From Thalassospira xiamenensis M-5 = DSM 17429 (GTDB taxonomy: Bacteria > Pseudomonadota > Alphaproteobacteria > Rhodospirillales > Thalassospiraceae), in the NCBI RefSeq assembly GCF_000300235.2, contig NZ_CP004388.1, positions 1,221,501 through 1,285,500 of the forward strand: a stretch of DNA of 64,000 nt, read 5' to 3'. Position 1 is the stretch's first letter. Each line of letters starts with the position of its first letter. The notes beneath the pieces are model-generated. The model was not told the DNA's origin. It ran no database searches and saw nothing but the letters and a program-made list of their open reading frames with translations. Both the position numbers and the translations under genes were made by a program. Below are positions 44,431-54,376 of the stretch, piece by piece.

Positions 44431-45369
44431 CTAGACGATCTCGCGCGTGCGGGGATCGTAAACCGATATGGTGATATCGACGATCAGATTGACCAGAATG
44501 TAGGATGCTGCAATCAGAAGGAAACAGGCCTGTATCGCCGGATAATCACGATTAAGCAGTGATTCCACCAGATACCGCCCGATCCCCGGCCATGCAAACA
44601 GCGTTTCGACAATGATCATGCCATCAAAAATCCGGGCAAATTGCAGCCCGGAAAATGTCAGAAGTCCCGGCACGATATTGGGAATGGCATGATGCAGAAT
44701 GACGCGCCGCCGTCGCCCGCCCTTGGCGCGTGCGGTACGGATATAGGGTTTTGACAATTCTTCCAGAAGACTGCTGCGCACGAACCGTGACAGAACGCCT
44801 GTGATCGATGTTGCAATCACGAGGGTCGGCAAAATGGCATGTTGCCATGTACCGTGCCCGCCGGTCGGCAACCAGCCAAGTGCAAGCGAAAACAGCAGGG
44901 CAAGCAGCAGCGAGTACCAGAAATTCGGGATCGACATGCCGATCACGCTGATGATTCCGGCAACCCGGTCAATCTTGCTGTCGGGATAAACCGCACACAA
45001 AATGCCGATTGGCACCGCAAGAAACAGGGCAACCGCCAGCGCACAGATCGCAAGGATCAGCGATTGTTCAATCCGCAACAGAATGTCGGTGATAATCGGT
45101 TCACGGGTCACAAGCGAAAGACCGAGATCGCCCTGCATCAATCCGCCAAGCCAGCGCAAATACTGCATCGGCAACGGATCGTTCAGACCATGACTATCGG
45201 CAAATCTTGCAACCTGGGAGGCATCGGGCAGGGTGCCATCCATCTGCGCCATTAACAGAACTTCGGCAAAATCACCGGGCATCAATCGCAGCAGCATAAA
45301 ACCCGCAACCGAAACGGCAAGCAGCAGAACAAGGGCATGTGCAATGCGGGCTGCCAGGCGGGACGCCAT
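44431..45369 (-). CDS. ABC transporter permease (DppB-like)
   Basis: A 312-residue permease starting MASRLAARIAHALVLLLAVS, with the OppB/DppB first-span pattern FMLLRLMPGD, six spans and EAA-like loop RTARAKGGRRRRVILHHAIPNIVPGL. The frame reaches 45417, but the start at 45369 gives the usual short cytoplasmic leader. First gene of an operon: DppB-like, DppC-like, binding protein, two flavodoxin-like proteins; no ATPase gene is present. Confidence 0.9.
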   Translation of the reverse strand: MASRLAARIAHALVLLLAVSVAGFMLLRLMPGDFAEVLLMAQMDGTLPDASQVARFADSHGLNDPLPMQYLRWLGGLMQGDLGLSLVTREPIITDILLRIEQSLILAICALAVALFLAVPIGILCAVYPDSKIDRVAGIISVIGMSIPNFWYSLLLALLFSLALGWLPTGGHGTWQHAILPTLVIATSITGVLSRFVRSSLLEELSKPYIRTARAKGGRRRRVILHHAIPNIVPGLLTFSGLQFARIFDGMIIVETLFAWPGIGRYLVESLLNRDYPAIQACFLLIAASYILVNLIVDITISVYDPRTREIV

Positions 45370-45701
45370 CGGATCGATTTTCCATCTTGTGTCATGAACC
45401 GGGAATTCGAACCGCATCGGACACGGTTCGAATTAATATCGCAAGTAATATGCAGTTGCATTAAAATGATGCAACTGATTTCCATTATTAATTAAGTGGC
45501 TTGCGAATATGTTGATTGTATCTGCTGATAAGGCACAATCTTTGGGTGTGGATGTGCTGAAGTCACGGTTTTAGATGGACAAGTTTGTGGTCTGATACAG
45601 CTTCAGGTTTTCTTTGGCGCGCAAAAAGGCAAATCCTGTTCCGCCGTACGTCAACGAAACGGATCGGATTCTGGGGCGGCTAAACTGCCGCAATGCCAAT
45701 A

Positions 45702-47279
45702 TCAGGTGTTGGCAAGGTCTTCGGGCGTGAAGTTCATTTCATGCAGGATTTCACCGGTTTCATTGTCAACCGCCTGCAAGGTCACGCCATATCCCCATAA
45801 TTGCCCGATATAGCCCAGTGTCATTTCCGCTTCGGATTTTTCAAGCCGGATGCCGTCATGTTCGGTGTGCTGGATGTAAAGCTGCCGGTTGCCGCGCAGG
45901 TCGACATCAACCACCTGCATGTCGGGTTCGCGTACCGAAATGTCATGCATGCGTGCCAAGGCGCGGCGCACCTTGCGGTATCCGTTATCGTCGTGGATGG
46001 CGGCGACTTCCAGATGCGGGCTGGAACTCAGATCGTCGATCAGGAACATCCGCATGTCGCGCATCAGTTTGGGCGACAGGAATTGCAGGATGAAACTTTC
46101 ATCGCGGTAATGCGCCCACGCTTCTTTTAGCGTTTCGACCGGCGCGTTATTGCCCGCAATATCGGGGAACCATTTGCGGTCTTCCTCGGTCGGGTCGACA
46201 CAGATGCGGTGAATGTCCTGCATCATGGCAAAGCCAAGCGCATAGGGGTTGAACCCGGAATAACGCGGATCGTCATATTCCGCCTGAAACACCACGCGCG
46301 AATGGTAATCGATGAATTCCATCATCGCACCTTCGGAAATCAGGCCCTTGTCATAGAGGCTGTTCATGATCGCGTAATGGACATAACACGCACAGCCTTC
46401 ATTCATCATTTTGGTCTGTTTCTGCGGATAGAAATATTGCCCGATATTGCGCACGATCCGCAAAATCTCGCGCTCCCAGGCTTGCAGGGTCGGGGCGTTT
46501 TTCTCCAGGAAATACAGCAGGTTTTCTTCGGGTAATCCGAACTGGGCCCGGCGTTCCTCGACCCGCATCTTGCGACGCATTTCATCAAGGTCTTCGTCGT
46601 CCTTTTCGGCCTGCGGCAAGGTCCGCCACAGATCGTTATAGGTTTCGTCCTCGTATTTGGCGCGTTCGCGTTCACGTTCCAGTTCTGCCGCCAGATTGGG
46701 CTTTTCCGGGTGGGAATACCGGTTTACCCCCTGTTCCATAAGCGCATGCGCCGCATCAAGAACCCGTTCGACCGCATCAAAGCCAAACCGGTCCTCGCAT
46801 TTGGCGATATAGCGTTTGGCAAATTGCAGATAATCGAGAATACCCTCGGCGTCGGTCCATTGCTTGAACAGGTAATTGTTCTTGAAGAAATGGTTATGGC
46901 CAAAGGCGGCGTGGGCGATCACCAGGGCCTGCATGACGATGGTGTTTTCTTCCATCACATAGGAAATGCAGGGGTTGGAATTGATCACGATCTCGTATGC
47001 CAGACCCTGATATCCCTTGCGATACATCACATCGTCGCGCACGAACCGTTTGCCGAACGACCAATGATGATACATCAACGGCATGCCGATGGATGAATAG
47101 GCATCGAGCATCTGCTCGGACGTGATCACCTCGACCTGATTGGGATAGACATCCAGTTTCAAGTCGTTGATCGCGATATCCTCGATCGCGTCATAGGTGG
47201 CTTTCAGGGTGTTGAAATCCCAGTCGGCACCGGAAAACAGAAGTTCGGGGGCGGTGGCTGGTTCGGTCTTTTTGGTCAT
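45702..47279 (-). CDS. ycgB: SpoVR-family protein (YcgB)
   Basis: A 525-residue protein of the SpoVR/YcgB family: MYHHWSFGKRFVRDDVMYRKGYQGLAYEIVINSNPCISYVMEENT, and NEGCACYVHYAIMNSLYDKGLI are family hallmarks with many conserved H, E and C residues suggestive of metal binding. Its biochemical role is undefined; SpoVR affects spore cortex in Bacillus, and in proteobacteria it accompanies PrkA and YeaH under starvation or stress. It overlaps the YeaH gene by 4 bp. Confidence 0.95.
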   Translation of the reverse strand: MTKKTEPATAPELLFSGADWDFNTLKATYDAIEDIAINDLKLDVYPNQVEVITSEQMLDAYSSIGMPLMYHHWSFGKRFVRDDVMYRKGYQGLAYEIVINSNPCISYVMEENTIVMQALVIAHAAFGHNHFFKNNYLFKQWTDAEGILDYLQFAKRYIAKCEDRFGFDAVERVLDAAHALMEQGVNRYSHPEKPNLAAELERERERAKYEDETYNDLWRTLPQAEKDDEDLDEMRRKMRVEERRAQFGLPEENLLYFLEKNAPTLQAWEREILRIVRNIGQYFYPQKQTKMMNEGCACYVHYAIMNSLYDKGLISEGAMMEFIDYHSRVVFQAEYDDPRYSGFNPYALGFAMMQDIHRICVDPTEEDRKWFPDIAGNNAPVETLKEAWAHYRDESFILQFLSPKLMRDMRMFLIDDLSSSPHLEVAAIHDDNGYRKVRRALARMHDISVREPDMQVVDVDLRGNRQLYIQHTEHDGIRLEKSEAEMTLGYIGQLWGYGVTLQAVDNETGEILHEMNFTPEDLANT

Positions 47280-48625
47280 CCTTTGACCCCGCTTAGTTTT
47301 TCGGCGCGATTTTTGGCAAACAGTTCCCGGAAGACCGGGAAGATATCGGCGGCCTTGGTCACCCGTTTAAGGGCAAATCGCGCATTGGTGCGTGCAACTG
47401 GGGCATAGGCCTTCCAAAGGGCGGTTTCCCCTTCGGCGGACGAGAAAATCTCGGCCTCGCGCTCGTCGGTGATTTCGATATAGGCGTAATACTGGCATTT
47501 CGGCAATAGGTCCTCGGCCAGCAACGCCGTGCATTTCGCCCCGTCATTGGAATAATTGTCGCCGTCCGATGCCTGTGCGGCATAGATGTTCCACTGATCA
47601 GTCGGGTAACGATCCTTCAGCACGCGTTTCATTTCCTCTAACGCGGTGGAAACGATGGTGCCGCCGGTTTCACGCGAATAGAAAAACGTTTCCTCGTCCA
47701 CTTCGGCGGCGCGCGATGTATGGCGGATGAACACCACATCGACATGTTCGTAGCGGCGATGCAAAAACAGATGCAGCAGCATGAAGAACCGTTTCGCCAG
47801 TTCCTTCATCTGTTCGGACATCGATCCCGACACATCCATCAGACAGAACATGACGGCCTGGGTGTTCGGATCGGGGATTTGCTGAAACTGGTTGTATCGC
47901 GTGTCGATGGGATCAATGAACGGGATCGCCTTCATGCGGCGCTTGGCTTCTTCAAGATCGGCCAGAAGCCCGTGAAGGGTATCCTCATCGGGCTTGGTCA
48001 GTTTGCTGGACAGGCGTTTTTCGGCCTTGGCCTGAAGGGCGGCGATTTTTTCTTCAAGGTCGCGGATTTCGGCGGTTTTCGGGCGGCGCAGGCCAATCCG
48101 GCGCGCCAGAGAATTGCGCATGGTGCGCACAAGGCTAAGGTTGGCGGGGGTTCCGTCCGATGAAAAACCCGCGCGCGCCGTGCGAAAGGCGGTGGTCTGT
48201 TTCAGGCTTTTTTTCAAAAGGTCGGGCAGTTCCAGATCTTCGAAAAAGATATCAAGGAACTCGTCACGCGACAGGGTGAACTGAAATTCGTCTTCACCGT
48301 CGCCATCGGGGCTGGCCTGTGATCCGCCTGCACCGCCATCGCCACCTTGCGGACGGGCAATCCGGTCGCCGGGGACAAACTTTTTATTGCCGGGCAGCAC
48401 ATAATTGCGATCCCCGCCGCGGCGTGCGTGATGAAAACCCGGTTCATGCAGGGTCTTGCCCGGAATGGTGATGGAATCGCCGCTATTGATATCGGTGATG
48501 CCACGCGTGCGAATGGTGTCTTCTACCGCCTTTTTGATCTGTGCCTTTGCGCGCCGCATAAAGCGCTGCCGGTTGCCAAGACTTTTGCCTTTCGGGTTCT
48601 TGCGGCGGTCGACGATATAAAGCAT
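47276..48625 (-). CDS. yeaH: YeaH/DUF444 family protein
   Basis: A 449-residue protein with a DUF444 layout: an N-terminal basic segment (RRKNPKGKSLGNRQRFMRRAKAQIKKAV), a charged linker (DRIARPQGGDGGAGGSQ) and a C-terminal von Willebrand A-type domain with MIDAS motif DVSGSMS (264-270). It acts with PrkA/YeaG; in Enterobacteria yeaGH respond to nitrogen starvation and stationary phase. Co-oriented between prkA and spoVR. Confidence 0.95.
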   Translation of the reverse strand: MLYIVDRRKNPKGKSLGNRQRFMRRAKAQIKKAVEDTIRTRGITDINSGDSITIPGKTLHEPGFHHARRGGDRNYVLPGNKKFVPGDRIARPQGGDGGAGGSQASPDGDGEDEFQFTLSRDEFLDIFFEDLELPDLLKKSLKQTTAFRTARAGFSSDGTPANLSLVRTMRNSLARRIGLRRPKTAEIRDLEEKIAALQAKAEKRLSSKLTKPDEDTLHGLLADLEEAKRRMKAIPFIDPIDTRYNQFQQIPDPNTQAVMFCLMDVSGSMSEQMKELAKRFFMLLHLFLHRRYEHVDVVFIRHTSRAAEVDEETFFYSRETGGTIVSTALEEMKRVLKDRYPTDQWNIYAAQASDGDNYSNDGAKCTALLAEDLLPKCQYYAYIEITDEREAEIFSSAEGETALWKAYAPVARTNARFALKRVTKAADIFPVFRELFAKNRAEKLSGVKG

Positions 48626-48771
48626 GGGCAGTTACATCCTTGCTTGCGCACGTATCGTTTCGAGAACCCCGGCCGACGGATCGTTGGAAAACCGTCGACC
48701 GGGAGCTCGGTGCACCGGGCGGACAAGGGGACAAACCGCCCGGTGCGGGTCGGCAAAGCCGCAGCTTGGGC

Positions 48772-50718
48772 TTAACCGGCCTTATTGACACGCATGTACC
48801 ATTCGACCAGACGGCGTGTCTGACGTTCGGTATAGCTTCGATCAATCATGCGTTTGACGAACTCGTTGTGTTTCTTCTCGGTGTCGCTGTCTTTTTTCGA
48901 TCCGAATGAAATCACCGGCAGCAGGTCTTCGACCTGGCTGAACATGCGTTTTTCGATGACTTCGCGCAGTTTTTCATAGGACGTCCATGCCGGGTTCTTG
49001 CCCTTGTTATTGGCGCGTGCGCGTAGGGCAAACTTGACGACCTCGTTGCGGAAATCCTTCGGATTGGCGATGCCCGCGGGTTTTTCGATCTTGGACAGTT
49101 CCTGATCGATGATCTTGCGATCCAGCAACTGACCGGTATCGGGGTCCTTGAAGTCCTGATCCTCGATCCAGGCATCGGCATAGGCAACATAACGGTCAAA
49201 CAGGTTCTGGCCGTAATCGGAATAGCTTTCGAGATAGGCCTTCTGGATTTCCGCCCCGATGAACTCCGCATAACGCGGGGCCAGTTCGGATTTGATGAAA
49301 TCCATGTAATCCTTTTCGCGTTCTTCGGGGTATTGTTCACGCCGGATCGCCTGTTCGAGCACATACATCAGATGTACCGGGTCGGCCGCGACCTCGTGGG
49401 TGTCATGGTTGAAGGTTTCCGAAAGCACCTTGAAGGCGAAACGGGTTGAAATGCCGTCCATGCCTTCGTCGACACTGGCGGTATCGCGATATTCCTGCAT
49501 CGATTTTGCTTTGGGGTCGACATCCTTCAATGTTTCGCCGTCATAGACGCGCATCTTGGAATACAGGTTTGAATTTTCGTGTTCTTCAAGGCGCGACAGA
49601 ACCGAAAACTGTGCCAGCATCTTAAGCGTGCCCGGCGCGCAGGACCCCTGTTCCAGTTCGGATCCCTGCAACAGTTTGTCGTAAATCAGGGTTTCTTCTG
49701 TCACCCGCAGGCAATAGGGAACCTTGATCACGCTGATACGGTCGATAAAGGCCTCGTTATTCTTGTTGGCCTTGAAGGTTTGCCATTCCGCCTCGTTCGA
49801 GTGCGCCAGAATAAGGCCCTGGAACGGGATCGCACCAAGGTTTTCGGTGCCGATATAGTTGCTTTCCTGCGTTGCCGTCAGCAACGGGTGCAGCATCTTG
49901 ATCGGGGCTTTGAACATCTCGACAAATTCAAGAAGCCCCTGATTGGCGCGGTTAAGGCCGCCGGAATAGCTGTATGCGTCCGGGTCGTTCTGGCTGTAAT
50001 ATTCAAGTTTGCGGATATCGACCTTGCCGACCAGTGACGAAATGTCCTGATTGTTTTCATCGCCCGGTTCGGTTTTGGCAATCGCAATCTGGCGCAGGCG
50101 CGACGGGATCAGTTTTACGACCGAGAATTTGGAAAGATCGCCGTTAAATTCATCAAGCCGTTTCACCGCCCATGGCGACATCAGCCCGGTCAGGCGGCGT
50201 TTGGGGATGCCGTATTTGTCTTCGATGGCATCGCCCATTTTGGCCGGATTAAACAGGCCAAGCGGGCTTTCGAAAACCGGGCTGATCTGATCGCCGGCTT
50301 TGAGCACGTAGATCGGCTCGACCTCCATCAGTTCCTTTAACCGTTCGGCAAGCGAGCTTTTACCGCCGCCAACCGGGCCCAGCAGATAAAGAACCTGTTT
50401 GCGTTCTTCCAGTCCCTGGGCGGCATATTTGAAGAAGCCAACGATGCGTTCGATGGTTTCTTCCATGCCAAAGAAATCTTCAAAGGCCGGATATCGTTTG
50501 ATGGTGCGGTTCAGGAAAATTCGGCCGAGACGGGAATCGGTCGAGGTGTCGATCATTTCGGGTTCGCCGATTGCCTTGATCATCCGCTCGGCTGCGGATG
50601 CGTAGGCCGATGGATCATCGCGACATAGATTAAGATAGTCCCGGATGGTTAGTTCGGTTTCGCGTTTTCCGTCATAGCCTTCCGCATACAGCTCGAAGAT
50701 GTCCTTGTCTTCAGCCAT
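48772..50718 (-). CDS. prkA: PrkA-family serine protein kinase (YeaG)
   Basis: A 648-residue protein: AAA+ domain with P-loop GPVGGGKSSL (114-123) and VEPIYVLKAGDQISPVFESPLG, then a C-terminal PrkA kinase-like domain (ending YTERQTRRLVEWYMRVNKAG). MAEDKDIFELYAEGYDGKRETELTIRDYL is the family start. It is the first gene of the prkA-yeaH-spoVR operon (minus strand) and would act in the cytoplasm in a starvation or stress response; substrates are not known from sequence. Confidence 0.95.
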   Translation of the reverse strand: MAEDKDIFELYAEGYDGKRETELTIRDYLNLCRDDPSAYASAAERMIKAIGEPEMIDTSTDSRLGRIFLNRTIKRYPAFEDFFGMEETIERIVGFFKYAAQGLEERKQVLYLLGPVGGGKSSLAERLKELMEVEPIYVLKAGDQISPVFESPLGLFNPAKMGDAIEDKYGIPKRRLTGLMSPWAVKRLDEFNGDLSKFSVVKLIPSRLRQIAIAKTEPGDENNQDISSLVGKVDIRKLEYYSQNDPDAYSYSGGLNRANQGLLEFVEMFKAPIKMLHPLLTATQESNYIGTENLGAIPFQGLILAHSNEAEWQTFKANKNNEAFIDRISVIKVPYCLRVTEETLIYDKLLQGSELEQGSCAPGTLKMLAQFSVLSRLEEHENSNLYSKMRVYDGETLKDVDPKAKSMQEYRDTASVDEGMDGISTRFAFKVLSETFNHDTHEVAADPVHLMYVLEQAIRREQYPEEREKDYMDFIKSELAPRYAEFIGAEIQKAYLESYSDYGQNLFDRYVAYADAWIEDQDFKDPDTGQLLDRKIIDQELSKIEKPAGIANPKDFRNEVVKFALRARANNKGKNPAWTSYEKLREVIEKRMFSQVEDLLPVISFGSKKDSDTEKKHNEFVKRMIDRSYTERQTRRLVEWYMRVNKAG

Positions 50719-51381
50719 GGCGCGGTCTCCTTTCCAACGTTATCGCACTTCTGTCAGATGTCGTTTCCTGTGTTCTTTTGATCTTGGGGCTTAACCGGCA
50801 TGATGGCCGGATTGCCCGATCCTGTTGCAAGACGGCAGCAGGTTTGCTGCGCTGCGGTGGCATTGAAAGTAGCCGCCGTTCATTCTGTCTACGTCCGAAA
50901 TAAACGAATCGTTCAATCGGGCGGTGAGTAAATAAACTAATGAACTTTATTTAAGGTTCGTTTAAAGGTCTGCCAGATGATGGCAAAGAAAATGGGTTTG
51001 ATGACTTTTTAGAATGGCTTGCAATATTTGCAACCGGCAATGGTAATAGTCAAAGTCCCGCTTTGCGGCGACCCAAAGTCACTTTTTCCTAGGGGCGGGC
51101 GTAGCCGGTGAATGCACCCGGATAAGGTCCGCTCCTGTGACCCTGTCTCTTTGACGTGGGGCTTCCGGTATCATTCCGCAATGGTCAAGCTACGAATATT
51201 GTTGGTAAAAACGCTTGCGAAACGATCACGTCGAAGTGACCGGGCCGGATGCCGGGAAACCGGCGCTCTGACGGCGAATTCATCCGCCGTACCCATTTTG
51301 CAATTGCACAGTCAAACAACAAAATTATATCAGTTCTGTCTTTCTACTGTGCGCCAAACCCGCCCCGAAGGGAAGTATCGA
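50719..51381. other. intergenic region, divergent promoters
   Basis: 660 bp between prkA (-) and the rhodanese gene (+). An AT-rich stretch around 50900-50970 (GTAAATAAACTAATGAACTTTATTTAAGG) may serve prkA. For the rhodanese gene TTGCAC (51304-51309) and TATATC (51326-51331) are 16 bp apart. No gene is supported: open frames here lack ribosome-binding sites. Confidence 0.45.
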
Positions 51382-51717
51382 ATGACCGATGGTAGCGTGA
51401 ATTTCGTCGAAAGTGGTGAACTTGATCACCTGATTGCACAGGGTAACGTGACCCTGATTGACGTCCGCGAACCCGACGAATTCAGGTCCGGTCATATCAG
51501 CGGGGCGATCAATATGCCGACCTCGACTTTCGATATTCCGGCACTTGTCGACCTTGCCGACGATACAGAGACGGATTTCGTGTTCATTTGTGCCGTCGGA
51601 CAGCGATCTTTCGGGGCTGCCAACGCCGTTCTGCCGCATCTTGATTGCAAGGTGATGAACCTGAAGGGCGGTTTGCAAAGCTGGACACGGGACGGGTTTG
51701 ATCTCGCCCAAGGCTAA
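51382..51717 (+). CDS. single-domain rhodanese (sulfurtransferase)
   Basis: A 111-residue rhodanese: VTLIDVREPDEFRSGHISGAINMP and the active-site loop CAVGQRS (70-76) with C70 as the sulphur-carrying residue. The loop length is that of sulphur (not phosphatase) rhodaneses, comparable to GlpE. GAAGGGAAG precedes the start at 51382; the frame is open back to 51112 but the added sequence is not protein-like. Monocistronic. Confidence 0.88.
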   Translation: MTDGSVNFVESGELDHLIAQGNVTLIDVREPDEFRSGHISGAINMPTSTFDIPALVDLADDTETDFVFICAVGQRSFGAANAVLPHLDCKVMNLKGGLQSWTRDGFDLAQG

Positions 51718-51926
51718 CAAACGCGCCTTGTGCCTCCGTCCCTATGTGCTTCTGTATGTGCTTCTGTGCTCGAAACGCAATGCAGAGGCGGCTTGGCATT
51801 GCAAACCGATCCTCTCAGAGCTCCTTCTTTCTTCGTCCCTTCATTCGCTGCCTCATTCAACAACGACGATGATTCTCGTTGACGATTTCCCGTATATGGG
51901 ATTAATTCCCTGATATGAAATTTTGA

Positions 51927-52481
51927 ATGAGTAATATGATGGATCGGAAGATTGCGGAGCGGCTTGCTGCGTTGCGGGCGGAGCGGGGTTGGTCGCTTGA
52001 GGAGCTGGCGGCGCGGTGCGATGTCAGTCGGGCCAGCCTGTCGCGGCTTGAGAATGGCGAGGTCAGCCCGACGGCGCATGTTCTGGGCAAGCTTTGTGCC
52101 GCCTATGGCCTGCCGATGTCGCGCCTGATGCAGATGGTCGAGGACGAGTTCAAACCGCTTGTTTATCGCGGTTTGCAGCGGACCTGGGCCGACCTGGAAA
52201 CCGGTTTTTTCCGACGGACGGTTTCACCACCCGCGCAGGGGCTGATGGCGGAAGTCATCGAATGCGAACTCGATCCCGGTGCACGGATCGAATACGAGGG
52301 ATCACCACGCCCGGGGCTTGAACATCATCTGGTGATGCTGGCCGGGCAACTGCATATCACGGTGGAGGGCAAGGCCTATGTGCTGAATGTCGGGGATTGC
52401 CTGCGATACCGGCTTTCAGGCCCCAGCAGCTTTGAAGCCCCCGCCGATAAAGGCGCGATCTATCACCTTTTCATCGTATGA
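51927..52481 (+). CDS. XRE-family regulator with cupin domain
   Basis: A 184-residue regulator: HTH in residues ~10-65 (LAALRAERGWSLEELAARCDVSRASLSRLENGEVSPT), cupin_2 domain in the last ~80 residues (HHLVMLAGQLHITVEGKAYVLNVGDCLRYRLSGPS). This design is typical of regulators sensing small metabolites or amine/polyamine compounds. It sits 22 bp before a GNAT gene on the same strand, so the two form a probable operon. Confidence 0.88.
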   Translation: MSNMMDRKIAERLAALRAERGWSLEELAARCDVSRASLSRLENGEVSPTAHVLGKLCAAYGLPMSRLMQMVEDEFKPLVYRGLQRTWADLETGFFRRTVSPPAQGLMAEVIECELDPGARIEYEGSPRPGLEHHLVMLAGQLHITVEGKAYVLNVGDCLRYRLSGPSSFEAPADKGAIYHLFIV

Positions 52482-52502
52482 GAGTATGAGGCCCCCAAAA
52501 AA

Positions 52503-53042
52503 ATGAGCGACCAGATCACCATTGCAAGCTTTGACGCCGATCAGCTTGAAAGCCACCTGGAGGCGTTTGGCGAGATGCTGCATGCCTGCGTTCATGACGG
52601 GGCCAGCATCGGATTTATCGAACCGTTTGATGCCGCCGCCGCAATTGGCTTCTGGCGCGATATGGTCCTGCCTGCGATGCGGGGCGGCAGGCGCGATCTG
52701 TTCGTGGCCCTGCTGGGGGGCCGCAAGGTGGTCGGAACCGTGCAGCTTGATTGCGCCACCATGCCCAATCAGGTCCATCGTGGCGAGGTCTGCAAACTGA
52801 TGGTGCATCCGCAATATCGCCGCATGGGAATTGCGCGAAAACTGATGGAGGCACTGGAAAAACGGGCGTCTGCGAAAGCACGTCATCTGCTGACACTTGA
52901 TACGAGAACCGGCGACAGTGCAGAGCCGCTTTATGCCTCGCTCGGCTTTGAAACGGCGGGCGTGATCCCGGCCTATGCCCGTGATCCGTTTTCCGAAAAG
53001 CTGAGCGCAACGACGGTGATGTATAAGCGGTTGGGCAATTAA
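52503..53042 (+). CDS. GNAT-family N-acetyltransferase
   Basis: A 179-residue acetyltransferase. Motif A, with the acetyl-CoA pyrophosphate loop, is EVCKLMVHPQYRRMGIARKLMEALE (residues ~97-121), preceded by GRKVVGTVQLDCA and followed by LLTLDTRTGDSAEPLYASLGFE. Substrate unknown. Starts 22 bp after the XRE-cupin gene; a strong hairpin follows. Confidence 0.88.
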   Translation: MSDQITIASFDADQLESHLEAFGEMLHACVHDGASIGFIEPFDAAAAIGFWRDMVLPAMRGGRRDLFVALLGGRKVVGTVQLDCATMPNQVHRGEVCKLMVHPQYRRMGIARKLMEALEKRASAKARHLLTLDTRTGDSAEPLYASLGFETAGVIPAYARDPFSEKLSATTVMYKRLGN

Positions 53043-53108
53043 CGCGCAGGTGAACGATTCCCGTATTCTGTATTCAAAACCGTTTTTCTGGCATGCCAGA
53101 TTACGTAG

Positions 53109-53143
53109 AAAAAGTGAATAATCAGCCTGATTATTCACTTTTT
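53109..53143 (+). terminator. 17-bp palindromic terminator
   Basis: AAAAAGTGAATAATCAG is followed one base later by its exact inverse ending TTTTT. Works as a terminator on both strands. Its palindromic AGTGAATAATCAG core could also be an operator for a regulator of the following TRAP operon, 196 bp downstream. Confidence 0.8.
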
Positions 53144-53338
53144 GCATTGCGGCATGCGATTGCCGGGCAGGGCGCTTTCCCCCGGAACAGAAGACCTTCA
53201 TGCTGCTGTGCAGCGCACTAAGGGTTAATGCGTGTGACAGTGGTATGACCAAAACATCTTGAATGCCAAACCGGGTTGAGCGCATCTTTGCGCCTGAAAG
53301 CTTTTGTATAAAATAAAAAACCCCGGAGGACGTTCGTC

Positions 53339-54337
53339 ATGAAGAAATTTGCCCTTGCGGCGGCCCTGATGGCTGCCGTTGGTTTTACCGGCATGACCCA
53401 TAGTGCCATTGCAGCCGATCTGACATTGCGGATTTCGCTGCAACTGCCGATGAAAAGCCACCTTGGTCAGAACCTTTTGATGTTCAAGAACGAGGTCGAG
53501 GAAAAATCGAACGGCGATATCGCGGTCGAGATTTATGACAGTGCGCAGCTTTACAAGGACAAGGAAGTTCCCGCCGCCGTCGGTTCCGGGGCGATTGAAA
53601 TGGGTGTCGCATCGCTGACCCGTTATGTCGGTGATGTGCCGGCGGTCGATGTGTTCTATCAGCCGTTCCTGCTTGATTCCGAAGAGAAAGTCCGTGCCGC
53701 GGTTGCCAAGGGATCGCCGGTGCGTGGTCCGCTGGATGAGGCGATTGCCGATACCGGCGCGACCGTCCTGTGGTGGCAGGCATATGGCGGATCGATCATG
53801 CTGTCGAACGGTGGCCCGATCAAAGGCCCGGAAGGTCTTAAAGGCCAGAAAGTCCGCGTGTTTTCCAAAACCCAGGGCGATTTCATTTCAGCGGCTGGCG
53901 GTGCGCCGACCCTTATTTCCGGGTCCGAGCAGTATATCGCCTATCAGCGTGGTACGGTTGATGTCGGCATGACCGGCATGTCGGGCGTCAAATCCCGCCA
54001 GCTTTGGGAAGTCATGGATACCGTGACCGCCACCAACGATGCCGACGTTGAATTCATCGTGGTGATCAATACCGATTTCTGGAACGGCCTTTCGGATGCG
54101 CAGCGCGACATCATTTCGACCGCGGCGATGAATGCGGAAAAAGACGTCCGTGATCGCATGTCATCGATCGAAGCCGAAGCCTACGAAGAAGCCAAGGCCA
54201 ACGGCATGACCGTCTATACCCCGACCGAAGGGGAAATGGCGGCATGGCGTGAAGTTGCCAAACCGGTTTACGAGGAATTCCTTAGCCATACCGGCGATCT
54301 GGGCAAGCAGGTCTTTGATGCGGCCAGCAAGCTTTAA
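53339..54337 (+). CDS. dctP: TRAP transporter substrate-binding protein (DctP family)
   Basis: A 332-residue periplasmic binding protein: signal peptide ending HSAIA/ADLT, mature start LRISLQLPMKSHLGQNLLMFKNEVEEKSNGDIAVEIY, and the DctP signature segments VRVFSKTQGDFISAAGGAP (with the conserved arginine for a carboxylate ligand) and GTVDVGMTGMSG. Ligand is probably an organic acid. CCCGGAGGA precedes the start. First gene of dctP-dctQ-dctM. Confidence 0.9.
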   Translation: MKKFALAAALMAAVGFTGMTHSAIAADLTLRISLQLPMKSHLGQNLLMFKNEVEEKSNGDIAVEIYDSAQLYKDKEVPAAVGSGAIEMGVASLTRYVGDVPAVDVFYQPFLLDSEEKVRAAVAKGSPVRGPLDEAIADTGATVLWWQAYGGSIMLSNGGPIKGPEGLKGQKVRVFSKTQGDFISAAGGAPTLISGSEQYIAYQRGTVDVGMTGMSGVKSRQLWEVMDTVTATNDADVEFIVVINTDFWNGLSDAQRDIISTAAMNAEKDVRDRMSSIEAEAYEEAKANGMTVYTPTEGEMAAWREVAKPVYEEFLSHTGDLGKQVFDAASKL

Positions 54338-54376
54338 GCCTTGCCCGCGGACGATAGACTGAACTGCCAATAAAGA

